Assembly: GCF_015999465.1 (NCBI RefSeq)
Contig: NZ_CP065534.1
Location: 806,001 to 870,000, forward strand
Origin: Lonsdalea populi
GTDB taxonomy: Bacteria > Pseudomonadota > Gammaproteobacteria > Enterobacterales > Enterobacteriaceae
Reading direction: 5' to 3'
DNA: 64,000 nucleotides
Part shown: positions 45,320 to 53,486 of the stretch, one piece after another
Position numbering within the stretch: position 1 is the first letter of the stretch
Layout of the letters: each line of letters starts with the position of its first letter
The notes under the pieces: generated by a model
What the model was told of the DNA's origin: nothing
What the model saw: only the letters and a program-made list of their open reading frames with translations
Databases searched by the model: none
Made by a program: the position numbers and the translations under genes

Positions 45320-47328
45320 GTGGACTGAAAAGCTGCTCGATTACTTGCAGGTGAGAGTCCTGCCACGGTAGTTGGTTAATTTGACCGTGTAGCTATGGCG
45401 TACGTGTGGATGGTGACTGAAACGCGGGAACAACGTCGGATAAACGTGGCCCCCGATCCAGACAGTGGGCGCGCGCAAATACACAGCCCGTAACTGACAG
45501 TGAACTCAAATCCGCCTCGTAAATGTCAGCCATACGGTAATGCTGGAAGAGTATGGTGTAGGGTGGTCTTGCCGAGCCTCTGGAATGGGGGCGAAGGCCA
45601 GTGCAGTCCGGTGGATTAATTAACCACGTGAAGCCGGATGAGGGACCCGGGGTATTGGAGATGGGATGTGTAGAAAGTGTCGAGCGGAACAGTCGAGACC
45701 TCTACCCGTCGCGGTTTAACCCACCGTGTAATTGAAGGTATAAGGCGTCCACCGAAATCCGGAAAGACGCGGGATAGAGGAGTCGGAGGAGGCCATAGTA
45801 CTGATGATGGTTGAGACAACAAAACTCAGCCGAAAGGAAGGGCCTCTGCTTCTGTCAGGCTTGGTGATGCAGGAGGTACTACGTGATTGCGAAAGCTCAA
45901 AACACGGCATTTGAAAAGGTACGAGTACTGCAACGCAAGCTATACCTGGCCGCCAAGGCGGATCCGAAACGTAAGTTTGGTGTTCTGTATGACAAGGTAT
46001 GCAGTAACCAGGTTTTAGGCATGGCATGGACTCAGGTCAGAGCTAACAAAGGTGCGCCGGGTATCGACCGGCTCTCGATCGAACAGGTTGAGAAAGAGAT
46101 CGGTGTTGGTAATTTCCTGCGGGATATCCAGAAGAAACTTGTTGCGAAACGGTATGTTCCACAGCCTGTACGGAGGGTTTATATCCCGAAGTCGGATGGA
46201 AAGGAAAGGCCGCTTGGCATACCTGTTATAGCAGATCGTGTAGTACAGGCAGCAGTAAAGATCGTCATAGAACCGCTGTTCGAAGCGAGTTTCAAGGACT
46301 TCTCATATGGCTTCCGGCCACGCAGAAGTGCGCAGCAGGCGCTAAGAGAAATCTATAAATGGCTGAACTTTAAATGTCATTGGGTGGTGGATGCCGACTT
46401 GAAGTCATACTTCGACACCATTCCCCACGACAAACTGCTGTTGTCGGTGAGGACCAGAGTCATTGACCGCCCGGTCATGAAGCTGATTGAAATGTGGCTG
46501 AAAGCTGGAGTTATGGGTGACGTTCGTCAGAAGAGCAGCGATACGGGGACTCCGCAAGGAGGCGTCATATCGCCACTACTGGCTAATCTGTACCTCCACT
46601 GGCTTGACCATGCCTGGGAAAAGCAGGGATTCAACCAACGATGGCATGACGCTCATTTAGTGCGTTATGCCGATGACTTTGTCATTTTGTGCAGAAAACA
46701 ACCGAAGTTTTATCTGGAGCAGGCCCGGAGGATATTGGGTCGGCTTGGGTTAACACTTAACGCAGATAAGACAAAAGTCGTTAACGCGACTAAATCACCG
46801 TTTGAATTTCTCGGTCACAGGTTCGCAGTGCAGCCGTCCAAAAAGGACGGAAAGCTGAAGACCTACTATTACCCCTCACCGAAATCAATGAAAACCGTAA
46901 AGCGCAAGATCCGCGAAGTCACACAGAAAGGTCAGCACTGGGATCTGCCGGTGTTAATCAGAATGAAGATAAACCCAATCCTCAGAGGTTGGGGAAACTA
47001 CTTCAGGATGTGTAACTCCCGGATGCACTTCCGGAGCATTGCAAACTACACGACATGGGCACTTTGCATCATGTTAAGGAAGAAACACAAGAAGCGGGCT
47101 AAAGGATGGAGGGACCATCCGCCAAACTGGTTCTACGAATATCAAGGGCTGTTCAAATTATACAGCCTGTCGATAACCGGGGATGAAATCAGTCGGTATG
47201 CACGCCCTGTGACGCCGTAATGTGGCAGGAAGAAGACAGTCGGAAAGCCGTGTGCGGGAAAACCGCACGCACGGTTTGACGAGGGGCCGCTGGGGAGATG
47301 ACTTCAAACCAGAGGCCTACTCTACTTG
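45320..47328 (+). mobile_element. Group II intron
   Basis: A structured RNA surrounding a maturase/reverse transcriptase gene. Near the 3' end a domain V hairpin is clear (about 47244-47277, stem AAAGCCGTGTGCGG with GAAA loop region and CCGCACGCACGGTTT), followed by a domain VI-like stem ending near CTCTAC at about 47325. Before the gene, the 5' ribozyme domains fill 45320-45880. The 5' end reads GTGGACTG, not the usual GTGYG, so the exact left edge is uncertain and may be truncated. The left flank is the cut gene at 45155-45319; the right flank is unrelated. Confidence 0.75.
45883..47220 (+). CDS. ltrA: Group II intron reverse transcriptase/maturase
   Basis: A 445-residue intron-encoded protein. 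It starts with GTG behind GGAGGTACTAC. Reverse transcriptase blocks are seen in order: KSDGKERPLGIPVIADRVVQ, SYGFRPRRSAQQAL, VVDADLKSYFDTI, GTPQGGVISPLLANLYLH and YADDFVIL (catalytic YADD at residues 262-265). The C-terminal maturase (X) domain includes INPILRGWGNYFRMC. No HNH endonuclease domain follows, so the element would use nicked or single-stranded DNA targets. The reading frame appears intact. Confidence 0.95.
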   Translation: MIAKAQNTAFEKVRVLQRKLYLAAKADPKRKFGVLYDKVCSNQVLGMAWTQVRANKGAPGIDRLSIEQVEKEIGVGNFLRDIQKKLVAKRYVPQPVRRVYIPKSDGKERPLGIPVIADRVVQAAVKIVIEPLFEASFKDFSYGFRPRRSAQQALREIYKWLNFKCHWVVDADLKSYFDTIPHDKLLLSVRTRVIDRPVMKLIEMWLKAGVMGDVRQKSSDTGTPQGGVISPLLANLYLHWLDHAWEKQGFNQRWHDAHLVRYADDFVILCRKQPKFYLEQARRILGRLGLTLNADKTKVVNATKSPFEFLGHRFAVQPSKKDGKLKTYYYPSPKSMKTVKRKIREVTQKGQHWDLPVLIRMKINPILRGWGNYFRMCNSRMHFRSIANYTTWALCIMLRKKHKKRAKGWRDHPPNWFYEYQGLFKLYSLSITGDEISRYARPVTP

Positions 47329-47402
47329 GGCATGGTTATGGCATATGTCGAAAAGCCATTTATGCAATTTCATAACGGATTCAGATAATTATACCCTCTC
47401 TC

Positions 47403-47427
47403 GCGCCAGTTTGACTGGCGCTTTTTT
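47403..47427 (+). terminator. Intrinsic terminator downstream of the intron
   Basis: Perfect 8-base stem (GCGCCAGT/ACTGGCGC) with a TTG loop and six T residues. It lies about 75 bases past the intron and 37 bases before the DUF4160 gene, and probably ended transcription of a gene that has since been lost at the junction. Confidence 0.8.
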
Positions 47428-47464
47428 ATTCAGGATAATCGTGCGATATGTGAGGTAGTGGTTA

Positions 47465-47707
47465 ATGCCGGTTATACTCAGACTAAACGGATTTGAATTT
47501 TTCTTTTACTCCAATGAGGGCAATCCTCGCGAACCTGCCCATATACATGTCCGCAATACAGAGAACGAAGCAAAGTTTTGGACAGAAAACGGAGTGAAAT
47601 TGAGCCGAAATGATGGTTTCGATGCTCGGACGCTTCGGGAATTAACCAAAATGATAGAGCAAAACCAGACGTTGTTTGTGGAGGCCTGGTATGACTATTT
47701 CAGCTAA
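47465..47707 (+). CDS. DUF4160 family protein
   Basis: An 80-residue protein with the family pattern GFEFFFYSNEGNPREPAHIHV and a C-terminal LTKMIEQNQTLFVEAWYDYF. DUF4160 genes are usually followed by DUF2442 genes, as here, with a 17-base overlap. The pair is often found on mobile or accessory DNA and is suspected of being a toxin-antitoxin-like unit, but no activity is established to my knowledge. Confidence 0.85.
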   Translation: MPVILRLNGFEFFFYSNEGNPREPAHIHVRNTENEAKFWTENGVKLSRNDGFDARTLRELTKMIEQNQTLFVEAWYDYFS

Positions 47708-47939
47708 AAATGTGAAATTTGACGAAACCACGATGTGGGTTGAATTAAGCGATGGACGGGTTATGGGGGTTCCTCTGGCCTGGTTTCCAAAACTTCTCAG
47801 CGCCTCTGAATCTGCTCGTGGAGATTTTGAACTCAGTAAACGCGGTATTCATTGGGATTCCCTGGATGAGGATATTTCCATTGATGGTTTACTTGCTGGC
47901 CGTGGTGATGTGACACATATTCCACACTATGTGGCCTGA
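47691..47939 (+). CDS. DUF2442 family protein
   Basis: An 82-residue protein starting at ATG 47691 inside the DUF4160 gene. VELSDGRVMGVPLAWFPKLL and LDEDISIDGLLAGRGD are the family marks. It is the second gene of the pair, with an intrinsic terminator 30 bases after its stop, so the two form a closed bicistronic unit. Confidence 0.85.
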   Translation: MTISAKNVKFDETTMWVELSDGRVMGVPLAWFPKLLSASESARGDFELSKRGIHWDSLDEDISIDGLLAGRGDVTHIPHYVA

Positions 47940-47969
47940 TTTACTTATCAGTCATCCTTGACTACCGAT

Positions 47970-47993
47970 AAAGCGCCTTTGTGGCGCTTTTTT
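47970..47993 (+). terminator. Intrinsic terminator after the DUF4160/DUF2442 pair
   Basis: AAAGCGCC/GGCGCTTT stem with a TTTGT loop, running into a T tract. It is nearly symmetric (A run before, T run after), so it could act in both directions. Confidence 0.75.
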
Positions 47994-48030
47994 ATTGGGG
48001 GCTTGGATGAAATTTTTTCTGATGATAACG

Positions 48031-48083
48031 CCGTCAGGCTATAAAACTTGTTTTTATGGCCTGACGGGGTTGCCCCGAAGGGG
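48031..48083 (+). ncRNA. Strong hairpin with overlapping GC-rich alternatives before pilL
   Basis: As RNA, 48031-48046 pairs with 48052-48067 in a 16-pair stem (one G-U pair) with a 5-base loop. Directly after it, GGGG (48066-48069), CCCC (48073-48076) and GGGG (48080-48083) can form two mutually exclusive small hairpins, the first of which would break the base of the long stem. This sits about 210 bases upstream of pilL in an otherwise empty 300-base region. It could be part of a leader control element, a small RNA, or a DNA structure for transfer. Confidence 0.4.
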
Positions 48084-48295
48084 AATCGTTGGTTCGTGAA
48101 GAAAGGTTGTAAGATGTTTCCTGCCTACGAATGAAACAAGATTGTCAGTCTCATTACCGTATTTTGGACGCCTGATGCTGATGAAATCTACGATTCTGTT
48201 TTTCTTGAGTTTCGGGAAAGAGTTTCACGTTGCCCGCTTTTTCATCACCGCCAGAATAGCCCCTCTGACTAAAACTATTTCTGGGGTGAATCCTG
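48084..48295. other. Noncoding leader of the pil operon
   Basis: About 210 bases between the hairpin block and pilL. It probably holds the operon promoter, but I could not pick a convincing -35/-10 pair. A frame at 48142-48372 overlaps pilL in another phase and is not convincing. Confidence 0.4.
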
Positions 48296-49582
48296 ATGGC
48301 AGTACCTTCAAGACGCACAGCAACGGGAGCCGGACTGCTTGCCTGCTCGGTAATGCTTGCTGGTTGCACTAACCCGTCTTCCGATGCAGCGCCAAATCCA
48401 GCAGGGCGTTATCAGCAGCCTGCCCGTTTCGATGACATTTACCGTAACCGTGCCCCTGAAGTGGTACGTTATGATCGCTACACGCTCGCCAGCACACGCC
48501 CTGACGATGCACAACGTGACCCGCTTAATCAGATTATTGATGTCACCATGCCAGCTCAGCTGGCGAACTCCGTGGGTGACGGGTTTCGGTATCTGCTGCT
48601 GGAATCAGGCTATTCACTGTGTTCAGCCACTTCTTCAGCGCTCTCTGAGCTCCTCGCTCGTCCGCTTCCTGCCGTACAGCGCGATATCGGTCCGGTGAAA
48701 CTGAGCGAAGCCCTGCAGATCCTGGCCGGCCCCGCCTGGCGACTGAGAGTGGATGAGGTTAATCGCGAAGTCTGCTTTGAACTGCGGGACCAGTATCGCA
48801 GCTTCACCGCCCCGTTGACGGTACCTGTTTCACCAGCGCCGCAGCATGCTCCGATCAGCCCCTCATCTGACATTAAGCCAGCTCAGACTGCGAAGGTAGC
48901 TGACATAGTTGATGCGGTGTCGCGTAATCCCTTTACCGGTGATATGCGCATGAACAACACACCGGGCATCGGACAAAAACCTGCACTTAAGCCGGAGAGT
49001 CTGGCCGTCCCGTCGCCGGTACTGACGACGGCGAAGACAACGGCAGGACAGAAATCCGTTGAGCTTTCGCCTGCCGGAAGTTCGCCGATGACATCACCTG
49101 ATGCTGGACTGAAAGCGTCCTCATCTCAGAAAAAACCAATAACCGCCGGTCCCTCGGTTCCTGTACAGCCGACGACAGTGAACGCTCTCCGGCAGGCTGA
49201 GCCCGTCCGTCCTGCCATCTCACTGCCGCTGGCTTCGCCGGTTTCAAGTCAGACCGCATCTTCATATATTCCGGGTGCCCCGGTCGCTCCCCTGCCTGTC
49301 GGACAGACGTGGCGAGCCGAGCCTGGCTCCACGCTAAAAGAGACCCTAACCGGCTGGGCAGCTAAGGCACCGTGCAGCAACGGTGGGAGCTGGGTAGTCA
49401 TTTGGCCCGTGGCGCTTGATTACCGCATTGAGGCACCTCTGATGTTTCACGGCAACTTTGAATCGGTGATGGTTCAGGTCTTTGATCTGTACCGCAAGGC
49501 CGAAAAACCGTTGTTTGCTGAAGCCAACCGTATCCAGTGCCTAATTTCCGTGGGTGATTCACCAACTGGTGGGGGACGATGA
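48296..49582 (+). CDS. pilL: Type IVb pilus lipoprotein PilL
   Basis: A 428-residue lipoprotein. LLACSVMLAGC is a clear signal with lipobox, and GGGGTGAATCC precedes the ATG. The N-terminal third (QLANSVGDGFRYLLLESGYSL and following) and the C-terminal segment (AEPGSTLKETLTGWAAKAPCS, a TcpQ-type domain) match PilL of ICE-borne thin pili; the Pro/Ser/Thr-rich middle is a linker. It assists the secretin PilN at the outer membrane. First gene of pilL-V. Confidence 0.85.
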   Translation: MAVPSRRTATGAGLLACSVMLAGCTNPSSDAAPNPAGRYQQPARFDDIYRNRAPEVVRYDRYTLASTRPDDAQRDPLNQIIDVTMPAQLANSVGDGFRYLLLESGYSLCSATSSALSELLARPLPAVQRDIGPVKLSEALQILAGPAWRLRVDEVNREVCFELRDQYRSFTAPLTVPVSPAPQHAPISPSSDIKPAQTAKVADIVDAVSRNPFTGDMRMNNTPGIGQKPALKPESLAVPSPVLTTAKTTAGQKSVELSPAGSSPMTSPDAGLKASSSQKKPITAGPSVPVQPTTVNALRQAEPVRPAISLPLASPVSSQTASSYIPGAPVAPLPVGQTWRAEPGSTLKETLTGWAAKAPCSNGGSWVVIWPVALDYRIEAPLMFHGNFESVMVQVFDLYRKAEKPLFAEANRIQCLISVGDSPTGGGR

Positions 49583-49583
49583 A

Positions 49584-50027
49584 ATGGAATTCGCGCTGCC
49601 AGTTCTGGTTTTCTGCCTGGTCATCGCGCTGATGGCCGGTGAGGCACAGCGCCATTCAGTCGAGCATGTCCGTTCATCCATCCAGCAGACTCTTCCCGAT
49701 CAGCTTGCCGTTGACATGCTGCGTACGGCGGATGCCATCAACCACTGGCGCCACGGGCGCACAGTGACGGATGGGCCCGTCTCTCCTGCACAGACCGGCA
49801 TGATCCCCGTGCCGGACAGTCGTATTCAGACAGTGATCCAGAGCGGGCGTCTCTGGATTTGGGTGCCAGCCACTGATGGCGTATTGACAGCCCTCAGTAC
49901 ACAGTCCGTGACTTCCGCGTTGACGCTGACGGTAAACGGCGGACGTCTGCGGATGGTTGACGGGACTGATATGAACCTGCCTCTGCCGTCCGGTGTGACG
50001 GAGGGCAGCATTGTTTATCTTAATTAA
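49584..50027 (+). CDS. pilM: Type IVb pilus protein PilM
   Basis: A 147-residue protein with one N-terminal membrane helix (FALPVLVFCLVIALMAG) and a periplasmic domain. Size and place between pilL and pilN fit PilM of the R64/SPI-7 pilus. The ATG at 49584 follows GGGGGACGATGA, which overlaps the pilL stop. Its exact role in the machine is not established; it is needed for pilus formation in R64. Confidence 0.75.
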   Translation: MEFALPVLVFCLVIALMAGEAQRHSVEHVRSSIQQTLPDQLAVDMLRTADAINHWRHGRTVTDGPVSPAQTGMIPVPDSRIQTVIQSGRLWIWVPATDGVLTALSTQSVTSALTLTVNGGRLRMVDGTDMNLPLPSGVTEGSIVYLN

Positions 50028-50046
50028 TCACCTCAGGGAGCTGCGG

Positions 50047-51720
50047 ATGCCGCGTTTACCTTTCTGCCTGACAGCGATGGCAGCCGTGTTTGTACTGTCA
50101 TCCTGTTCGCTGAATGAAATCAATAAAATAGATAAAGAGGCCACGGATCACGCCGATACCGCACAGCGCGTGCTGCAAAGCCGTCAGGCGGTGTCCCAAC
50201 CGACAGTGGTCTGGTCTGATAAGCCTTGGGTCAATCTGCAGCCGGTTGCGCCGGTTATATCCACGCCCGATGAAAAAAATCTGCCGACCTGCCAGATAAC
50301 GATAAACCGGCCGGAGGGTATTTCGCTACCGGAGTTGGGTCAACGGATCACGGCATTGTGCGGGGTACGTGTCTCTATCACACCGGATGCTTTTGCGGTA
50401 CTAAGCCATGTTTCTACGAGTAACGTGGTGACATCTCAGATGAGCGGTCAGTTGCCTACCCCTGACGATAATGGCCGTGTGCCGTTGTCACAAATGGGGA
50501 CCACAACGGCACAACCGGTCTCCGTTCCGGCATCTCCTTCGCTCATCCGTGGTCTTAAATATCAGGGGGACCTCCGTGGCTTACTGGATATGGCGGCCAG
50601 CGGTCTGGGATTGTCGTGGCGAAGTGACCGTAGTGGCGTGTACTTCTATCAGCAGGACACTCGCACTTTTCAGCTTGTTATCCTCAACACGAAAGTGAAT
50701 AGCAGCGCTTCTATCAACTCAGGTTCTGGGAGTCAGTTGGGAAGCGGCGGTGGGACGACTGGCGGGACCTCCGGCGAAATCAGTTCTAACCAGAAGACCG
50801 ATTACGGTATGAACAGTGACCTTTACGATGATATTCGTAAAACGATCGAGCAGATGCTGACACCGAAGTCCGGCCGGTTCTGGTTGTCGGCGGCCACCGG
50901 TACGCTGAGTGTGACTGACACGCCAGACGTGCTTGACCGAATCGGTCGCTATATCGAGTACCAGAACAAAGTGCTGAGTCGCCAAGTTCAGCTAAATATT
51001 CAGATTGTCAGTGTTAGTCAGACACGTAACGAACAGTTGGGTCTGGACTGGGGCGTGATTTATAAGTCTCTTAACAACTTTGGTGCCAATCTGACGGGCT
51101 CGATGGCAAATGCATCTACGTCCGCGGCCAGCGCCGGTATTTCGATCCTCGATACAGCCTCCGGCAATGCCGCGAAATTCTCAGGTTCCAGCCTGCTGAT
51201 TAAAGCGTTGTCTCAGCAGGGCAACGTCAGTATGGCGCTTAACCAGACTGATCCAACTGCCAACCTGACGCCAGTGGCATATCAGCTTTCCAACCAGAAA
51301 GGCATTCTGACCAGCTCTAGCTCGACAGCTACGGCCAACGTGGGCGTTACTTCTTCAATGAGCACAACGACCATTACTACCGGGCTGTTTATGACCATGC
51401 TGCCGTTTATTCAGGAGAACGGCGACGTACAGCTACAGTTCGCATTCAGCTATACCAGTCCACCGCAAATTGAGAAATTTATCAGCGCTGATGGCAATAC
51501 CCGTAATGACCTACCGACAACGTCTACTGAAGGGCTGGCTCGCAAGGTCAACCTGCGCTCTGGTCAGACGCTGGTATTGACTGGTTCAGAACAGCAAAAC
51601 GTCTCCGCAGATAAGCAGGGCACGTTCACTCCGGGCAACTTTATCCTCGGCGGTGGTCAGACCGGGACACACGGCCGAACTACTCTCGTCATTATGATCA
51701 CTCCTGTTTTGTTGAGGTAA
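50047..51720 (+). CDS. pilN: Type IVb pilus secretin PilN
   Basis: A 557-residue outer-membrane lipoprotein. The ATG at 50047 (AGGGAGCTGCGG before it) is followed by a signal ending in the lipobox VLSSC. The N-terminal domains include a Ser/Gly-rich stretch near residue 230 typical of PilN. The C-terminal secretin domain ends GGGQTGTHGRTTLVIMITPVLLR. Its multimer is the outer-membrane gate for the pilus. Confidence 0.9.
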   Translation: MPRLPFCLTAMAAVFVLSSCSLNEINKIDKEATDHADTAQRVLQSRQAVSQPTVVWSDKPWVNLQPVAPVISTPDEKNLPTCQITINRPEGISLPELGQRITALCGVRVSITPDAFAVLSHVSTSNVVTSQMSGQLPTPDDNGRVPLSQMGTTTAQPVSVPASPSLIRGLKYQGDLRGLLDMAASGLGLSWRSDRSGVYFYQQDTRTFQLVILNTKVNSSASINSGSGSQLGSGGGTTGGTSGEISSNQKTDYGMNSDLYDDIRKTIEQMLTPKSGRFWLSAATGTLSVTDTPDVLDRIGRYIEYQNKVLSRQVQLNIQIVSVSQTRNEQLGLDWGVIYKSLNNFGANLTGSMANASTSAASAGISILDTASGNAAKFSGSSLLIKALSQQGNVSMALNQTDPTANLTPVAYQLSNQKGILTSSSSTATANVGVTSSMSTTTITTGLFMTMLPFIQENGDVQLQFAFSYTSPPQIEKFISADGNTRNDLPTTSTEGLARKVNLRSGQTLVLTGSEQQNVSADKQGTFTPGNFILGGGQTGTHGRTTLVIMITPVLLR

Positions 51721-51723
51721 TCC

Positions 51724-53004
51724 ATGCCAGCAATGAAAAAAACCTCCCTCCGTGCCGGTGTCCGGATTGCTCATCAAAGACGAGACTGGATAGCCGGTAT
51801 GCATTGGGAGACGCAGCGTAACGCGATCACCACGCGTTTGCGTAACCAGTCCTCGCCAGACACACATTACGTGCTGGCTGGCAGAGGCGTTAAATCTATG
51901 CGAGGTCTCGTTTCTCCCGGGCGTGTACGGCGTCACCTTTATTCTCTTGCCGTTGCGTTTCTGTTGTCTGAGGGGGGAAAAGCCTGGGGGATCTACCGTC
52001 TGAGCCACAGTGAGGATCAGTGGGTTTTCTTTGCCGCTGTCGGCGGGCAACTTTCTGTGATGGGCGACGTGACCGGCCCTCGCTCGGTGATTGAACTGGC
52101 TGCAAAAAACTTCCTCCGGTTTAACGATGTTGATGCTCCGGGATTACGGTGTGCCGCCACGGCGGATGATGATTATCACGCCAACACGCTGATTGACGCG
52201 TTAAGCCGTTCACAGTTGAAACGCTGCCAACTGCACAAACGTGTGACGACGTTGTCATTGGTTCTGCCGGTCGCCGTCGTGGCGATTTCGGCGGCTTCAG
52301 CTGCTTACTGGTTCGATACTGCTGCGCAAAAAGCTGAGCAGGCGGCGTCGATGGCGGCGTACCACGCCCGCATGGCGTTGAAAACGGAAACGCCTGACAT
52401 TCCAATGCGAGCTCCTCACCCGTGGGCCTCTCAACTCCCCGTTTCGGTGTTGCTAAGCAACTGCTGGTTCACTCGTGAGCCTGTCTTTGCTTCTGTCGTG
52501 GGTTGGCGTTTTACCGACGGTGAATGTGTACCAGAGGGGCTGAGGTTGCGCTTTATCGCCACGCCTGGAGCAACCGTGGAAGATTTTTCCCACCGCGTCC
52601 GTGAGCTGCTGGGGCACTCGGCGGTTTTTAACTTACAGGATGGTGGTAAAAACGGTGATGTTTTCATGCCATTCAAAAAAACATCTGCCACTGAGCTTAC
52701 GGATGAAGTTGTGCCTGGCGCAGATCCTCAGTTGATGCGTTTTATCTCCCATTTGCAACGCCGCAATCTTGACGTGAAGTTTACTGAAGTGAAACCGCCG
52801 GCGGTTACGCCGGGGCAGGAGAAAACGCTCCCCGTACAGGATTGGCGCGAATTTGCATTCTCTGTCAGCTCACGCCTGCTACCTGAGAGCCTGCTTCAAG
52901 ATTTCGATCCCACTGGACTTCGCCTGACCAGCGTGTCAGTCACCATGAGCCCTCAGGGCCAGTTCAACTACATCATGAAAGGTAGCATCTATGCGCAGAA
53001 TTAA
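51724..53004 (+). CDS. pilO: Type IVb pilus accessory protein PilO
   Basis: A 426-residue protein with one internal membrane helix (about 175-195, LSLVLPVAVVAISAASAAYW), a cytoplasmic N-terminal domain and a periplasmic C-terminal domain. This is the PilO pattern of ICE and R64 pili (unlike the small PilO of type IVa pili). GAGGTAATCC precedes the ATG, 3 bases after pilN. It overlaps pilP by 14 bases. Confidence 0.85.
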   Translation: MPAMKKTSLRAGVRIAHQRRDWIAGMHWETQRNAITTRLRNQSSPDTHYVLAGRGVKSMRGLVSPGRVRRHLYSLAVAFLLSEGGKAWGIYRLSHSEDQWVFFAAVGGQLSVMGDVTGPRSVIELAAKNFLRFNDVDAPGLRCAATADDDYHANTLIDALSRSQLKRCQLHKRVTTLSLVLPVAVVAISAASAAYWFDTAAQKAEQAASMAAYHARMALKTETPDIPMRAPHPWASQLPVSVLLSNCWFTREPVFASVVGWRFTDGECVPEGLRLRFIATPGATVEDFSHRVRELLGHSAVFNLQDGGKNGDVFMPFKKTSATELTDEVVPGADPQLMRFISHLQRRNLDVKFTEVKPPAVTPGQEKTLPVQDWREFAFSVSSRLLPESLLQDFDPTGLRLTSVSVTMSPQGQFNYIMKGSIYAQN

Positions 53005-53482
53005 TCCCGCTGGCACGAGCCTGCTGCTGTCCGTGTTGCTCTGCGGCGCGTCTCTGGTTGCAGGGGCCAGCGATGCTTTGCCACCCAACGTCACGTTGGG
53101 TGAACTCGAAGCTGCACAGGCGCGCAATCTGCTCCTTGAGCAGAAAGTTCAGACAGCTCGTCTGGAGCAGCAACTGCGGGAAAGCCAGTCTGCGCAGAGT
53201 CCCGAGCGCACCTATATGTCCACGCCGTCTACCTTGCCCCTGATGGGGCAGCCGGTTCCCGCGCAACAGACGGCCGGTACAAACCCGGAAAAGCGAGCAG
53301 GAGGCGTGCGTTTGCAGGAGATTTACGGGCGCGGTACCCAACTGCGAGCACGCATTGTGCTGCCGGATGGGGGCGTTACGGAGGTGGTAAAAGGTGATCA
53401 AGTTCCTGGCACCTCTAAACGCGTCATGGAGGTGACGTCCACATTCGTGCGTCTCAGCGATAATTCTGAACTCTCCTTTTGA
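52991..53482 (+). CDS. pilP: Type IVb pilus protein PilP
   Basis: A 163-residue periplasmic protein with a signal peptide (SLLLSVLLCGASLVAGASDA), a coiled coil (LEAAQARNLLLEQKVQTARLE region) and a C-terminal beta domain (ARIVLPDGGVTEVVKGDQVPG). Order and size match PilP of ICE pilus operons. AAAGGTAGCATCT precedes the ATG. Confidence 0.85.
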   Translation: MRRINPAGTSLLLSVLLCGASLVAGASDALPPNVTLGELEAAQARNLLLEQKVQTARLEQQLRESQSAQSPERTYMSTPSTLPLMGQPVPAQQTAGTNPEKRAGGVRLQEIYGRGTQLRARIVLPDGGVTEVVKGDQVPGTSKRVMEVTSTFVRLSDNSELSF

Positions 53483-53486
53483 GGCC

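Noticed and set aside
48142..48372. 76-codon frame on the plus strand overlapping pilL
   Set aside because: Runs 77 bases into pilL in another phase and has no domain; pilL has the better start and a clear lipobox.
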